Assembly (NCBI GenBank): GCA_022495005.1
Contig: JAGYXB010001580.1
Span: forward strand, 558,001 to 622,000
Direction of reading: 5' to 3'
DNA: 64,000 nt
Source of the DNA: Rhyacophila brunnea
Lineage: Eukaryota > Arthropoda > Insecta > Trichoptera > Rhyacophilidae
Part shown: positions 23,480-36,357 of the stretch, piece by piece
Numbering within the stretch: position 1 is the stretch's first letter
Layout of the letters: every line of letters starts with the position of its first letter
Program-made: the position numbers and the translations under genes
Notes under the pieces: generated by a model
What the model saw: only the letters and a program-made list of their open reading frames with translations
Told to the model about the DNA's origin: nothing
Databases searched by the model: none

Positions 23480-24060
23480 TAATTTGGTATCATTATAACT
23501 TATTATACTTCTTAATAAAACGGTATAATCTTAACAAGATAAAGTTATGGTTGGAAGGTATTTGTTTTCTTTATAAAATAACAAATACAATTTCATTTTT
23601 TTAAACTCTATCGATATAAATAGTTGTTGATTATCCTTTAAAACCATACTTTTCCAAACTATGCTCTATGTCTATTACATCATGTAGGTGTCCAAATCTA
23701 GTAAATATGGGCATTGAGAGACAAGGAGATAACAAGAAGATGCTAAATACTGTTCGCATAAAGGGGGTTTCGGGTCCGGAGCCCTCCCCCTATAAACGGA
23801 AAAATACAAATTATTTAGGTAAATGGCATATTAGATGTTCTTTTTCTTCATCACCCGGATGATTTGACTGTCAAGCAACCTTATCAAAGGGTTGGCCCCA
23901 CTCCTAACGGCATTATATGACACGCAAGGCCTGCGGTCACTTGAAGACCAGTGTCACTCATAAGTTGGTGCAACTATTTGGGGCATTAAATATACCGATG
24001 CGGCATGTCCTTAAGACAAGACAGCGCGGTTGATACAAATGGACACTGACGATGTTAATG
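23480..24060. other. no clear gene; possible degraded R1-like sequence
   Basis: The stretch is less AT-rich than its surroundings from about 23680. It may be the decayed upstream part of the R1-like element that becomes recognisable at 24122, but I cannot read a convincing motif here. Confidence 0.35.
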
Positions 24061-24820
24061 ATTATGACTGTTAATCCATGCGCATTCGACAAGCACTTCT
24101 TCCAAGGGCAGACGAAAGCATTTGTTTTTTCCTAATATAAAGTTGCGCATGGAGATAACCAGATTGACTCCAGACCATTGGACTTCTCAGTTCTTAACCG
24201 GACACGATGGTTTTGCCTCCAAGCTCTGTCAGCTTCCGACTTGCTTATGTGGTGAATTGCAGGATGCCGATCACATCCTCTGGGAGTGTCCCCAAATGTC
24301 GGTTGAAAGGGAAGAGCTTCTCAAGTCAGTCCGACCCTCAGTTCGACCGGTTGGCCATTGCAAAACTTGGTATCTACGAGGGAAAATTTCTCAACTTTAA
24401 AAAAGTTTGGCGGCATTTTACGGCGAGCGAGAAGGTCTTTTAGAATCGAGAATTGACAGTAATACATTATTTCTAAGTAGGGATCACGCACACTCTAGTG
24501 CACGCCAACCAAGGTCTTGGGAAGTTGCTCCTGGGACACCTTCGGCACGTTCGTTACGCCACGGTATACACCTGCATAATGGGTGTGGAGACGTGCTCAT
24601 GCGCATTCGATAACCACTTATGAATGCGTCAGCTCGCAATAATACGCAGGTTTACACCCTTATGCCACGTGTTCGTCACCATCATCGGTAATCTCAAAGT
24701 ATTCCGCGGTTAAAGCGTCGAAAATCTAATAGGCGGGGTAAATGTGGAAGTCAAATGCCACCTGCTTAATTTTATTAACCCAGCCTCCTCATGTCGCTCT
24801 AAAAATCAATAATGGGTTAT
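24061..24820 (+). pseudogene. R1-clade LINE fragment: C-terminal zinc knuckle and 3' UTR
   Basis: The plus frame 24122-24400 reads LTPDHWTSQFLTGHDGF then CLCGELQDADHILWECP. A tail of this kind, CxC..(7)..HxxxxC after a TGHG-like motif, follows the reverse transcriptase in R1/TRAS/SART-type LINEs. The reading then shifts: DRLAIAKLGIYEGKFLNFKKVW continues in the frame of 24207-24443, so a frameshift lies near 24325-24340. The 3' UTR continues to about 24810. Partial homologues lie at 52600-52800 (reading parallel to this one) and about 56780-56820. It is a 5'-truncated, inactive copy. Confidence 0.7.
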
Positions 24821-24822
24821 AG

Positions 24823-25242
24823 TCGTTATAGATTTTTGGGTTTCCACCGTGTATCCTTCTTTCCTCGACGTTTCGGGATCGTTGGAGAAGCCATTATCAA
24901 GAGATGGTATGATTTTATGATGAAATGTAGTGTAGGTATATTAATGTAAACGTTGATCTAAGAATGTCAAAAGGAATCCGATTAGCTAAGAGCAAACGTT
25001 GCTCAGAATAATGTGTCAATCGTTATGACCGAGATACCGGCTCGAATATTGGATTTTGCTGATAGTGCCGGAAGCCATGACGTGTTTAACCGTAATCCAT
25101 CATCCCTATTAATATTTTCAGGGTTTCTATGGATTTCAATGGCCCGAAACGTCGAGGAAAGAAGGAAGAAGGACACACGGTGGAAACCCAAAAATCTACT
25201 ACGATGAAAAACAACCGTGAAAGCCTCAAACATTATAATTAT
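24823..25242. mobile_element. fold-back element, Penelope-like candidate, copy 2
   Basis: Inverted arms GATTTTTGGGTTTCCACCGT...CCTCGACGTTTCGGG (24831-24892) and its complement (about 25140-25198) enclose about 250 bp of unrelated sequence. The right arm carries an additional CTACGATGAAAAACAACCG tail that copy 1 (5986-6221) has on its left arm instead. Flanks AATGGGTTATAG (24811-24822) and AATGGGTATAG (25243-25253) look like a target duplication with one indel. Confidence 0.6.
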
Positions 25243-25253
25243 AATGGGTATAG

Positions 25254-26734
25254 ATATATTTCCGAATTGGACCTCTCCTCCAAACAATTTTCCTTCATTT
25301 GTTCACTTCGCTTTAAATTGTTTCGAGGCCCTTTTTTAATTTTCTGATGAATCGATCTTAGTTATATAAAATCTTTACTGCCTCTACAAGTATACAAGAT
25401 AATAATATAGATAACTTAATATAAACATCTACGATAAATATTCAACAATAGCGTACAATTTAAAGCATTAAGCTTCGATAGTAAATTGATGTATAGGTAC
25501 ACACAGCAATTAGCAACATTTAAAAGTTTCTTTCAGTTTGAAACTGACTTAAACCCTTTTCTATACATACAATGTATTAGTAATATAATTACTATACAAT
25601 ATATACATAATGAACATAGTGGATAAAATTATAATATTCATTAACATATTCTATTACACAAAAGCTTTACGGTTTGAGCTTTATCTTGAATAACTTGTGG
25701 CAAGTTCGTACTTCCTGTACGCAGACCTGACCTGTACAACACGTTCTTAGTAGAGGAGGGATTTAAAGTTCACATTTTGAGGTATTCACCGGAATATCTT
25801 GTTTGTTGCAATTTTCAATATATTGAGGTGAGACAAAATTGTTATTAACGCAGTGTCGGTGAATGAGCATTGGAGGGAGGCGTTGTAATCGAAAATATGA
25901 GCACACCCTTGAGTTTATCTTTATACTTACACGTAGTAAATTGTTTAAGATAATATACCTACGATATTTCTATTGAATATATGAATAATATCATAGTTTT
26001 TTGTCCCATCCTCTGTCGGGGATCCATGTCATCTGCTGTCAAGTACGAGAGCAAGAAGTTGCATTCTCTTTATTCGTCAGTATGCTGGTTGCTGGGCATC
26101 GTCTGTTATTTGGGACTTGGGAGTGCACATATTGAAGTTAATGGCCCCATTTAACCCCACCGCCCCGTACCACACCCGGTTTTAATCGGGCGAATTACGG
26201 AACCCTACGTTTGGTGTGAACCATCATTTATATTTTTTATGACTGGAAATGTGTCAGGAGCAGTTACCCAAGACTAAGATCACCATACACTCAAATGTGC
26301 TTTGACTGAATTTACATGACTTTAAGTTGAGGTAGGTACCCATGGGAGAGATGAGCACGTAGAGTTAATATTAAAATTGTAGTTAGTAACAAATTAAAGC
26401 TAATACAAAACTGCCGAATATTCTAAATGAAGAGATCTTCACGTTGGCAGTATGACGCCGCAAATTTTCTAAATGCAATAAAATTAGCCGTTGTGGCGAT
26501 CAGGTCGGACGGTCCGATGGACCCAACAGCTGGTTAAACCGACTTCTCCGCCGAATGGACAGGTTGAATGGGTAACAAGACCAAGCCCAAAGACCCTGCC
26601 AGCAAAGCCACCATGTCACAATTTTATTTCAACCATCATTGTGTTGACATTCTCTATCAGAGTTTACGTTTCAAAATTATCAATGTTATTTTAGACTCGC
26701 TAAACATACCTATTATAAAGGTTTGGTTTTAATA
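25254..26734. other. no gene; two GC-richer patches
   Basis: No coding sequence that I recognise. Bases 25995-26240 and 26480-26620 are less AT-rich than the surroundings and may be remnants of old elements. The open frame at 26491-26694 has no known motif. Confidence 0.45.
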
Positions 26735-27120
26735 GTTTTATTTATTTTTACAATACAAATTATTAATTTAAAACGTTCACAACATGACATTTAGAAACAA
26801 AGAAATATTATTAAAACAGTATTATATAAAAAATAAATAGATCGGTGTTAAGTTATTAAGCAGCAGAAAAGTTTAAATACAAAAAATATAAATTAGATAG
26901 GTACAAGTAAGTACCTACACCGGATGAGATAAGCAGACGCTATTTTAAGAATTTGTAAAACAACGTCCACCTATAAGCTCATTCTCACGTAGCTGGAATA
27001 TATCAACATTCGAAGTGATTTGGCTGAACAGAGTTATTGCTCTCCTAATTGGCTTCATCAATGGCAGGTTAGTTCTGCTCCTTGAGAGAATAAACAAGAT
27101 TTAGACGAATCTAATCTTTG
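26735..27120 (-). mobile_element. 5'-truncated LINE 3' end (same family as 5655-6515)
   Basis: Aligns over its length with the 3' UTR at 1597-1947 and 5655-6250 and keeps the last codons of the ORF (CLFSQGAELTCH, compare CLFSQGAESTCHW at 6250). Read on the minus strand. A SINE lies directly next to its coding end. Confidence 0.65.
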
Positions 27121-27124
27121 TACG

Positions 27125-27362
27125 CCCTCGGTGGCCGCGCGGCTTAAGCATTGGACTATCACGCCGTGGGTCCCAGGTTCGAATCCTGGGTCTGGCAAGT
27201 ACACATATTGTTTTTCAATTTGTGTGCGAGTCAGGGTATGGACATAATAGGTTGAGCAAATGGCTGACATCCATTTCTCGTAAAAAACAAAATCTGTTAA
27301 TATAAAACTCTACTCTGTGGAGGCCCATATGATCCTATTAGGATCGGACATGGTTTAAAAAA
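27125..27362 (+). mobile_element. tRNA-derived SINE, copy 3 (near full length)
   Basis: Box A TGGCCGCGCGGCTTAAG, box B GGTTCGAATCC, then the family body TTGTTTTTCAATTTGTGTG, GGACATAATAGGTTGAGCAA, CTCTGTGGAGGCCCATATGA and the end CGGACATGGT followed by an A-run. About 238 bp, probably close to the complete element. Confidence 0.85.
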
Positions 27363-27365
27363 AAA

Positions 27366-29568
27366 AACTATGTACAATGTCAGTCATAGTGATTCTAATT
27401 TCACACTAAAATCTTTTATTCGGCGCTCTTGTTTAAATTACGATAGTGTTTTCTCCACAGTTCATTCATTCAATAACTCACCTACTTCATGTAAACACGC
27501 TATCTCCAACATTTTGTATAATAAACCCTAATCAAAACTTTCCTTATAATTCTCTTTTTCTCTTTTTTATTCTTTCATACATTGATCATGTATAAAATTC
27601 AACAATACCTATTATACATACACATACTCGTACATATACTCATTATAAAAATGTTTCGTTTATAATTATTCAAAATTTCTCTTGAAGTGTCGTGTATTTT
27701 TTGACTCAACCGTCTTTTGCACCATCGCTTTCTGTATTTAGTTCTAAATAAGTAAATGTGCATTTAAATCAAAACAGTAAAGTAATTACTCATAGTCTAA
27801 TATAAATTGCAAAATGTAGGTACAGAAAATACTATAGCTAAGAAATAGTTGTGACAACTTTATTTTCACAGTGCGACAAATTTAACGGTGCTTCATCACT
27901 GATTCAAATCCAGTTTCTTGGCTTTATTTTCCAATGTAAATGCATTCGCGAGAGTGTATCAAAATGTCGTATGGTGGGTGTATAAATAAATACAGAAACG
28001 TATGGTATAATATTCCTAGGAATAAAATGGTCAGTGCTAGTTTCAAAGAACTAACTGAAGTATTTAAGTATTTGCTTTTGCATGATAATTTGCAGTAAAT
28101 GTTTACAAATTAAGTACCTAGCTAATTCATGACAAGAATAAAAATACTTCTCATTGATTATCCAGTATGTCAACGTTTATTATTTATATTATGATGGTTA
28201 CATATTTTACAACAATTTAAAGTATTACTTATTGATTAATTTAATAAAACGCAATTTTTTTTGTACTTATTTCACTTTTTTATTTAATAAATTCGGACAC
28301 GTCAAAGGGACATTTTAAACTGAAAAAGCATTACTACTGTATTACTACAAATTACTCACAGACTACCTGTATCTTACATTATTCAGTACTCAAATACATC
28401 ATAGTTCCCCTGCCGACTGCCTCTCGCAGGCGCGCACACAGAAAAACGGCTTTGATTTCTAAAGTGGAAAAATCGGTAACAAAATCTAGCAGGTGCCACT
28501 GACTTCCACATGTACCCTGCCTACTACGTATAGCTTCTAGCCGCTCCAACCGCGGAATATCGCTCTTTCTAAGTGCATTCCCCATACCCAGACACTCCAC
28601 ACTTTGAGTCTAGTAGTAAACACCTGACCTGCAGGTTAACATAACCGTATTTACCTACGAGTTATTGACAGTAATTGTCGCATCCAAAAGTGATTTTCTA
28701 ATTCGGGTGGCTTAACGGTCATAATTTTATTATTAAGGTCGTTAGTATTCGTTATTCGTTTAGTATTCGTGGTCATGTATTTCATAGATGCCGTATCGGA
28801 ATATTAAAGAAAAAATTGGATCCCCAAGATGGTTGTACCATAGAAAAATTCATATGTCATATTCTATGCATCTACATGATTTCTAATTTTTCCATTTCTG
28901 GAGGATTCCGGACCGTAACCCACCCTCGCTCGTGTGCGCGCCTGTAACCTCTGGAATTTCCCTTGGTCGTAATATCTTATCGTACCGAATAATTATATTA
29001 AAAATACCGAAAATCATGCGGCGTCATTCGTGAATTAAACAACCTTTTATTACACACCCAACGAGGTCATTCACTAATATTCATTTTCAATGTGGATCCA
29101 CATTTTTTCCATCTTGATAGAAAGACACCGCGTTATTGTACAAACCTGACAGCAGATTCATCATGACTTATTGCACGAAATGAAGTTTCTGAGTTCACTT
29201 CATGTAATCATACAATTAAGTAGAAGATCGACCCTGACTGTTATTGGGTGATGATGACTAGAATATGGTACAATATTGATTATAAAAAGTACCGAAATTT
29301 AAGATTTTTATGCTAACCATTTTTTCCGCATATTGATACGAGCAAACTAATTATTTAATGATTATTATAATCTCTGCAATTGAATATAGCTAACATACAC
29401 CTGTCTAATTAATTGCTATTAAAAGTAAATGATTGATTATCATTATATAAAAAAACGACGAATAATATATAGTAATATTTTCTAAAGAGATTTAAACTAA
29501 CATCAGTTCTGCATAGTTATTTAGTATTCAGTATATACCTACTAGAAAATATCTTTAAAAAAAAAATA
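27366..29568. other. no recognisable feature
   Basis: Mostly AT-rich. The 73-codon minus frame at 28379-28600 lies in a GC-richer patch (28390-28610), but I do not recognise it and see no repeat partner. Confidence 0.45.
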
Positions 29569-29632
29569 CAACGCCCATTGGGACCCAAACCAATGTGCTT
29601 TACCAATTGAGCCATGTGTGCCCTATATACGT
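29569..29632 (-). repeat. tRNA-like sequence (SINE head remnant)
   Basis: On the minus strand GGGCACACATGGCTCAATTG contains a good box A, followed by GGTTTGGGTCCCAATGGGC in the place of box B and then an A/T-rich tail. It cannot fold as a complete tRNA, so I read it as the head of a SINE or a tRNA pseudogene. Confidence 0.4.
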
Positions 29633-29639
29633 CGAAAAT

Positions 29640-31144
29640 ATTTAGTAGTTGTTTACATTTCTATTAATCGATGGGTTACAGAAAATAATATTTGACAGTC
29701 ATCCTTACGGAACATAATAATATGAAATTACTCTATATATACCTATACAGCATACATAGAAAACGTGGTCAAGATTTCTCATTTCGAAAAATAATGAAAA
29801 AAGTTAATTATCGTTTCTCGAGATATTTTTTTTCATAAATTTCGAGATTCTCTTTTCTCGAGAAATCACCAAAGAATCTCACTCATTCGACAATTTTAAC
29901 CAAGTATACTAGTGTAAGTTGTTAAATCTAGTGTTTTAGATACCGCAAGCAGTTTTAATTGTTATATAAAAAAAGCTTTAAAATACCGACCTCGCATGTC
30001 AGACTATTGCAAAATATTGATAGAATACCTATTTTACTAGATAATACTGTGTTGAGCTGCTTCTATTGTTATTGCAATATCGGACAGCTTTGTTAATTCT
30101 CTCATAGATGGTACGACATGTATATTTAGGAACATTCTTCGCTCACAATTCTTTAATCAAAATCCATTGATCAAAAAAAAAAAAGAAGAAGAAAAAATAC
30201 ATTGATAAAAAATAATATTTTTACACATTGTTTTATATTTGTCAAAGCTGTTTCATGTAGATGTTTTGCTTGAATGTCCATCAAAATAATGTGAGTATAG
30301 TTCACTTTGAATGCGTTGCCTATTTTCATGTCGGTTTATAAAGTGGGTGTCCAATGAAGATAGTAAAGCATGACAAGGTATCGAGGATTATCCCTTAATG
30401 GAAATACTACTTACATGTTGGGAAGTGAGTGCGATTTATCAACTCGATTTTAGAGAAATATCAAATGCTATTTTCTGCCTTATAATATGATGTTTGGATG
30501 AAATTGAGCAGTGCAGCTTGTAATAATGGTGGTATTCTTGGCCATTTTTTTCTTTTCTTCTCTTTGATAACAATTTTGAAATTCATTAATTTTCTCATTA
30601 ATATGAGGCATCAATACGCTATTAATAGCGGTAATTATCAGCGATGCAAATAACGCAATCGATTCATCAGAAAATTTAATAAATTTTACAAAAATCTAAA
30701 CAAACCTGCGTATTTCTTACAAATTGTGAAGAAAACAGTAAAGACAATGTCAATTTACCAACAGTTGTTAAATGGAAATAAATGATGAGTAAACTAAAAG
30801 AATAACAATTTTGAAAAAAATGGCCTTAACTTGTTTACTGTACATGTTAATTGTTATCAATATTAAGGTCGTTTGATTTGCATTCATTCTTATCACAATT
30901 TTGCTGTATACATAAAATTACAAACAATATACCCACATTACTATATAAGCACTATACACCAAAATAAAATCGGTATGTGTACTTATGTACGCGTGTTAGA
31001 AGTTATACATCTTTGGCGTAACAAAACAAAAACAAATCTTGTGATAACCTAGATTCTTCGACTAGCTCTTAATTATCTTGATAAAATATACACTCAAGAA
31101 AAGGGGCCGCTTATTGGAGCGCCGTTGTTATTTATATACACTTT
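29640..31144. other. no recognisable feature
   Basis: AT-rich intron sequence with homopolymer runs (for example near 30174-30190). Nothing coding recognised. Confidence 0.5.
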
Positions 31145-31315
31145 AACTTGTATTACTAAATTATATAACTATTTCTCGTTGTTTTTATTTCTAAAGTGAC
31201 AACTGTCACTCTGGCGTTTAATCGTTTGTCTACGTAAGGAATTGCAAATGGCCGGCAATAATAAATTCGTTGCCTAGACAACGGAACAATTCTACTATCA
31301 AACTTGCGTTTGTAT
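31145..31315. repeat. interspersed repeat, copy 1 of inverted pair
   Basis: About 155 bp including GGAATTGCAAATGGC and GTTGCCTAGACAACGGAACA. It is matched in reverse complement at 42139-42295 (GTTCCGTTGCCTAGGCAGCG, GCCATTTGCAATTCC). Element type unknown. Confidence 0.6.
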
Positions 31316-31319
31316 ACAG

Positions 31320-33446
31320 CTGACTGATTCGCAGCTAACTTCATATGCGGCATTAGCTCTGTTCACAAACATAATGCAAAAGCCTCTTTATTCGAATACA
31401 AAAGCCTCCTATATTATATACGAGCGCGACACCGGTGTCCCGTCTGAAACGGGCCTATGCGTCGTACATTGTATTTGGGCCTCACGGAATATACCTACAA
31501 GTATCTCTACAAAATGATATTAATATAACATGAACCATCAAATTGATTTCTTGCGGCTACAAGTAATTTGCGATCAAACAATTTTACATTCCCATTTCGT
31601 CCATATGCATGTTTTTTCTCCTTGATTGATCTCATATACTTAGATAATATATGATATATGAAAAAAATGCATACATATATATAAATTTCGTGAAGAGTCA
31701 TTCGCCGTGGAGTCTTTGAACCTTATTCTGGAATTGAATAATATATATCGACATGTCATCGTCGCCCATCAAACCAATTCTGTAATTCGTGTGAACCTGT
31801 GTCGCGGGAGCAACGGACTTTTTACTATGCGCTATTTTATTTATGGCCTTCCTGCAGGGCTCAATAAAAACTATCTTAATGCTACCACACACTGAGAATG
31901 TTTTGTTAATATAAATCCAAATGACTATTAGAAAAAATTATTTCACATATCAGTTATTTATGAGATTGTCATAAATATTAGAGATAATAAAATAATACAT
32001 TACACAATATTGTGATAGATTTCATTAAATTATTCGCAAAAAAAAGCTAACTCGGAGTTCGTTTGAATGTTTTGAAAAGTAAACAACCTAAGTTAAGTTG
32101 TGATCAAATTGAGATGCATGTCACATCACCAGCACGCTGTCACGGTGACAAATTTAGTATATGGTTTCGTCATTTTGCAGAATATGTTGAACGATCACCA
32201 CCTCTCTAAATTCAATTATAGAGAGTGCTAACTCTAATGTATTTGTATTTTGAATTATTATTCATGCTAATTTCAATTAATTTTAACAGTTTCTACGTGT
32301 GCGTACGTTAAAATTACTTGCGATATTATATCTCTAGATAATATTTTGAACAGAACACAACCTGTAGACCATTCATAAAAAACAATATTCTTCCAGAAAA
32401 TACATAGTACCAACAACTAAAAACAAAAAACGTGATTTTGAAATGATTTTAAAATGTGAAAATAAGTAGAATATGATAAAAACGTTCAAAATGTTATGCA
32501 GGTATTGATGCAGTGCGTTTCAACGTGAGGTGACTTCATTGTTGTTTTGGTGATTTTGGCAGATTTTGCCATAAGAAGCCATAATAAGAATAATAGTTTA
32601 CTTGTTTTCATTCTCAGGTGGCAACATAGAGCTTTATTTACATTTAAAGCTATCGCGAGGTAAATGACTCAAAACGATAACCAGTTTAGTTTAAACTTTT
32701 ATATATTGGAATGGAATAGCTGAAAGCTATTAAAACAAGTGTTTATAGTTTCTTCTGCTCTATAAATATTTCCAAGTAATGCCATAGGAATTTTGATCTT
32801 TGACTCTATGTGAATTCATATAGTTCTTTCAATAAAATTGTTAGCTAAATACACGGTAAACGTATGTACAAACTTTTATGTTGAGTAATTTGGCGTTTTG
32901 CGACTACAATTGTAAATTAAAAGCCTTATTATAACCTGATAGAGCTTTTATTGTGTAAATATACGCGTCATTTTTCATCATTCAGGATAACGCGTGGGCA
33001 ATAAAAATTATAGAACATAACATAGTCAAAATTAGTAATAAACACCAGGCACATACTTAACATTAGTTATTAATTTTAATTTGACTGATTTGATTAGGTA
33101 CTAATTATAGAGTGTTTATGTGAAATTTTACGTTTATATTACATTTGAATAACTAACTATGAGTATATTGTTTAATACTTTCAGTATTAAGCTGTATTAT
33201 TTACAGACGAGCTTTCTTACAATTTGTAGTATTAATTGAGATAGATACTGAAAAAGCAACGGCGAGTCAAAAATGATCAGGACACTATGCTGTAGATCAG
33301 TGTTTTATCCCCTGAAGCGATCCATGTGTGCGGTAGTAGCCTTGAAATCAATTGGAGGACGTTGAATAGAAATAAGAGGTCGATGGAAGCAGAAAAAAAG
33401 AAGAAAATTTTGAAAAACTGTCCGTAAATATTTAATATGATCTATC
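31320..33446. other. no recognisable feature
   Basis: AT-rich intron sequence. Open frames at 31507-31701 and 31698-31895 have no recognisable motif. Confidence 0.5.
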
Positions 33447-33454
33447 TTCTATAC

Positions 33455-34040
33455 CAGTGGTTCTCATGTGCGGCCCTGATGGCTAATTATGAAATTGGTT
33501 GAATACACATGAACGACTCGTCTTAAATTTCTTTCCACGCTCAAATGATCCATAATGTGTTTTTGTGATGAGATCATATGTGAAATAGTCCGTTTCTGAG
33601 AATAAATTCAATTCAAAGAATTGGCAACAATTACTTAATCAATATTGTCGATTTTTCCTACTACTGTATACTGTGAAAGATCATTCAGTGTAATGCACTT
33701 CATAAAAAAACAAATATCGAAGCCATTTGACAGATGTAAACTCAAAAGCAGCCATGCGGCACGTATTGAAAAAAAGGAGTATTGATTTTTAAATTATTAT
33801 TATTTATTATTTTTAAATAAATAGATATGTACTAAAATATTCAAATGTCTTTTATTAAATGGACTTGTATATAAATAAATAGATCCATTTTTTTACTAAA
33901 TAAAATTTAGCTTTAATTTTTTCAATCATAATAAAAGAGAAATTTGGTGCGGCCACCAGACATTTCCATAGAACTGTGAATGTCAATTGTGCGGCCACAG
34001 CTTGGACTGGCCACAGTTAAATTTCACGTGAGAACCACTG
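33455..34040. mobile_element. non-autonomous hAT, 586 bp
   Basis: Ends CAGTGGTTCTCA and TGAGAACCACTG are perfect 12-bp inverted repeats. They are flanked by a perfect 8-bp duplication TTCTATAC (33447-33454 and 34041-34048). Subterminal GTGCGGCC motifs recur. No transposase. The end sequence is of the Charlie-like hAT style. Confidence 0.9.
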
Positions 34041-34487
34041 TTCTATACTATAACATACACTTAAATTTGTAGTGATTAATATATTTTCCAAATAAACATA
34101 CTAAATTCATTTAATTTAAAAATGTAACATAACCGCATATTTGAATATCAGCAAAAACTTTTCCACTTATTATATAACCTTAATGTTAGAAAAAAGGAAG
34201 AACAAAAAATGTTGACAGTATAATATTGAATATTTAAATTATGTCTTTGTTCAGTTATAAAATGAAGCACGGAAGTCATCGCGACATTCTTCAGGATGAT
34301 AAAAGAGATAAGGATTTATCTAATTTTAAAGTATTTAAAGAATCCTTTTTTTTTATTTTAATCAACAGATTGATGATATTTTTTAAATGACCATACACTA
34401 TTGGGTTATTAATTGTTTTTTCGAGTGTAAACACATTCGAATTTCAAAAATTACAAGAATAACTCATAGACGTACCAACAAATAATG

Positions 34488-34841
34488 GGTTTGGGTCGAA
34501 ATCCTAAAGGCCGGAATCCCGAAGGCCGAAATCCCGAATGCTTAAATCCTGGCCGAAATCCCGAAAGCCTAAATCCCGAATGCTGAAATCCCGAATGCTG
34601 AAATCCCGAATGGCCAAAATCCACAACAAGAGAGACAAAAAACCATTTTTTGTAGAACAAATCGGTTTTCGTCTCTCTTGTAAAAATTTTCGCAATTCAA
34701 AATAAGTGCTAAGATTGCGCAATTATTACCGTTTGTATTTTTTTATTTTTCGGGATTTCGGGATTCTGGCCATTCGGGATTTCTGCCATTCGGGATTTCA
34801 GCGTTCGGGATTTCGGCATTCGGGATTTCGTCCGGCACCCC
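34488..34841. mobile_element. 354-bp fold-back element made of 15-bp minisatellites
   Basis: The left arm (34497-34615) is a tandem array of AATCCCGAATGCC-like units and the right arm (34749-34830) is the same array inverted (GGCATTCGGGATTTC). The middle has a small palindrome AGAGAGAC...GTCTCTCT. A perfect 8-bp duplication AAATAATG flanks it (34480-34487 and 34842-34849). The ends start GGTTTGGGTCGAAATCC and, on the complement, GGGGTGCCGGACGAAATCC. GG ends with 8-bp duplications are reported for Merlin-type elements, but the superfamily is open. Confidence 0.75.
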
Positions 34842-34849
34842 AAATAATG

Positions 34850-35738
34850 AGGAATTCAAATTCAGCCACTAAAAGTTTTGACTACAAAGGCAGATAATTA
34901 ATTTTATCCTGGATATATAAGTACTTAATAGAAAAGTTTTTAATTGCACTTCATTCATCATATTTAGTGAAACGTCGATTCAACGTGGTTACCATATGTT
35001 AACTAAAAAAAGATGTAGAATCCAAATTACTAATCGCGGTGATTTAAAAATGCTGCTGATAAAACAGAGTCAAATATTAATAATAAATTGGTACGAGTAG
35101 CAGCGGACTGGGTTCACTTTTCCCATTAGGATTATTTTTAATATTATTCATTCGGTTATCTTAATTTTCTGGATGTAATGCGAATGTAACTATTATTTAT
35201 TTTAATAAATAATTATATAATTTAAACACCGTGGTATCCTATTTACTATAATAATATCTTTCTTTACTATGTTCTGTAGGTAGAATAATATAGATACATA
35301 AACATCGTAAATTTGTCAGTAAAGTTACCAATTGTATAGCGGATAGCCAATTTAACCAAATTAAAAACATTCAGGAATTTATTTTTATTGTGATTGCATG
35401 ACTTTTATCTTATCGATAAAGTTTTTATGATGATTTAAATTATTATTGTTATTTAAAAGTAGGAGTGCGTCTTATATTTGATGCGATACGTTATAAATAA
35501 TTATCAGGCAAGGTGCAATTTAAGTAGTTAGTCAACAGGATATAATATATACACAGGTACATTAATTATTAGAGATGCGACTACTTCACATCCGCTAGGA
35601 AAGAAAAAGAAAAATACAACGCCTGGCGTTGATAACTAGTCACATACAAGTTACGTAATTGCATTTTATCCCACCGACCCTAGAAAATGTAACTTGTACT
35701 CAGATATGCATTGAAGCAAGTGATGTACGTAATTGATG
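34850..35738. other. no recognisable feature
   Basis: AT-rich intron sequence with no coding signal. Confidence 0.5.
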
Positions 35739-35739
35739 T

Positions 35740-35832
35740 GGCGATCCAGTGACAGGATTCGATCCCGCATCCCTGAGAATGCGGCTGCTTTTAGCAACAA
35801 CTCCATATGGAGTTCTAACCAGTCGCACAGGA
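35740..35832 (-). repeat. tRNA-like sequence (SINE head)
   Basis: The minus strand has GACTGGTTAGAACTCC (box A style) and GGGATCGAATCCTGTCAC (box B style) about 45 bases apart. This is the spacing of a tRNA-derived promoter but without a full cloverleaf. Confidence 0.4.
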
Positions 35833-35839
35833 TTGCATT

Positions 35840-36356
35840 TTAAGTAAACTGAAAAGGACAAGGATTCACTACTTCGGTTGGGTATTGCAAAAGAGTTTAC
35901 CATTTTCGTTTTAAACAGCTAAGTATTTTCCAACATTATATTACTCTTACAAAATATCTATGTTTTATGTAGGTATACCAAATCAATTAAACGAAATAAC
36001 AAAAAAAAAAAATATAGGTGTACGTTTAGAACTATGTTTGTAAGAAATGAAAGCGATCCTATAACGATATCAGCATGTTATAATATTGTAAATTTTTTTA
36101 CTGTTCGATTTGTTATTTTTTCAACCGGGATTTTTCCATTCGAAATCTTCAGGCACTATGCACTCATATTAATGATAAATGCACAACTGACATAATTTAT
36201 TTATAGTTAGTTTCGTTTATATAAATACCAAAGTAATTATGAGAGTGAAAATATTATTATTACGTGAAAAAAACAGGATAACTGGTGTTCGGAATTTTGG
36301 AACCCACTATTGATACAAACAATATATATATACTTATAACAAAAAAATATATATAT
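35840..36356. other. no recognisable feature
   Basis: AT-rich intron sequence up to the Helitron end. Confidence 0.5.
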
Positions 36357-36357
36357 A

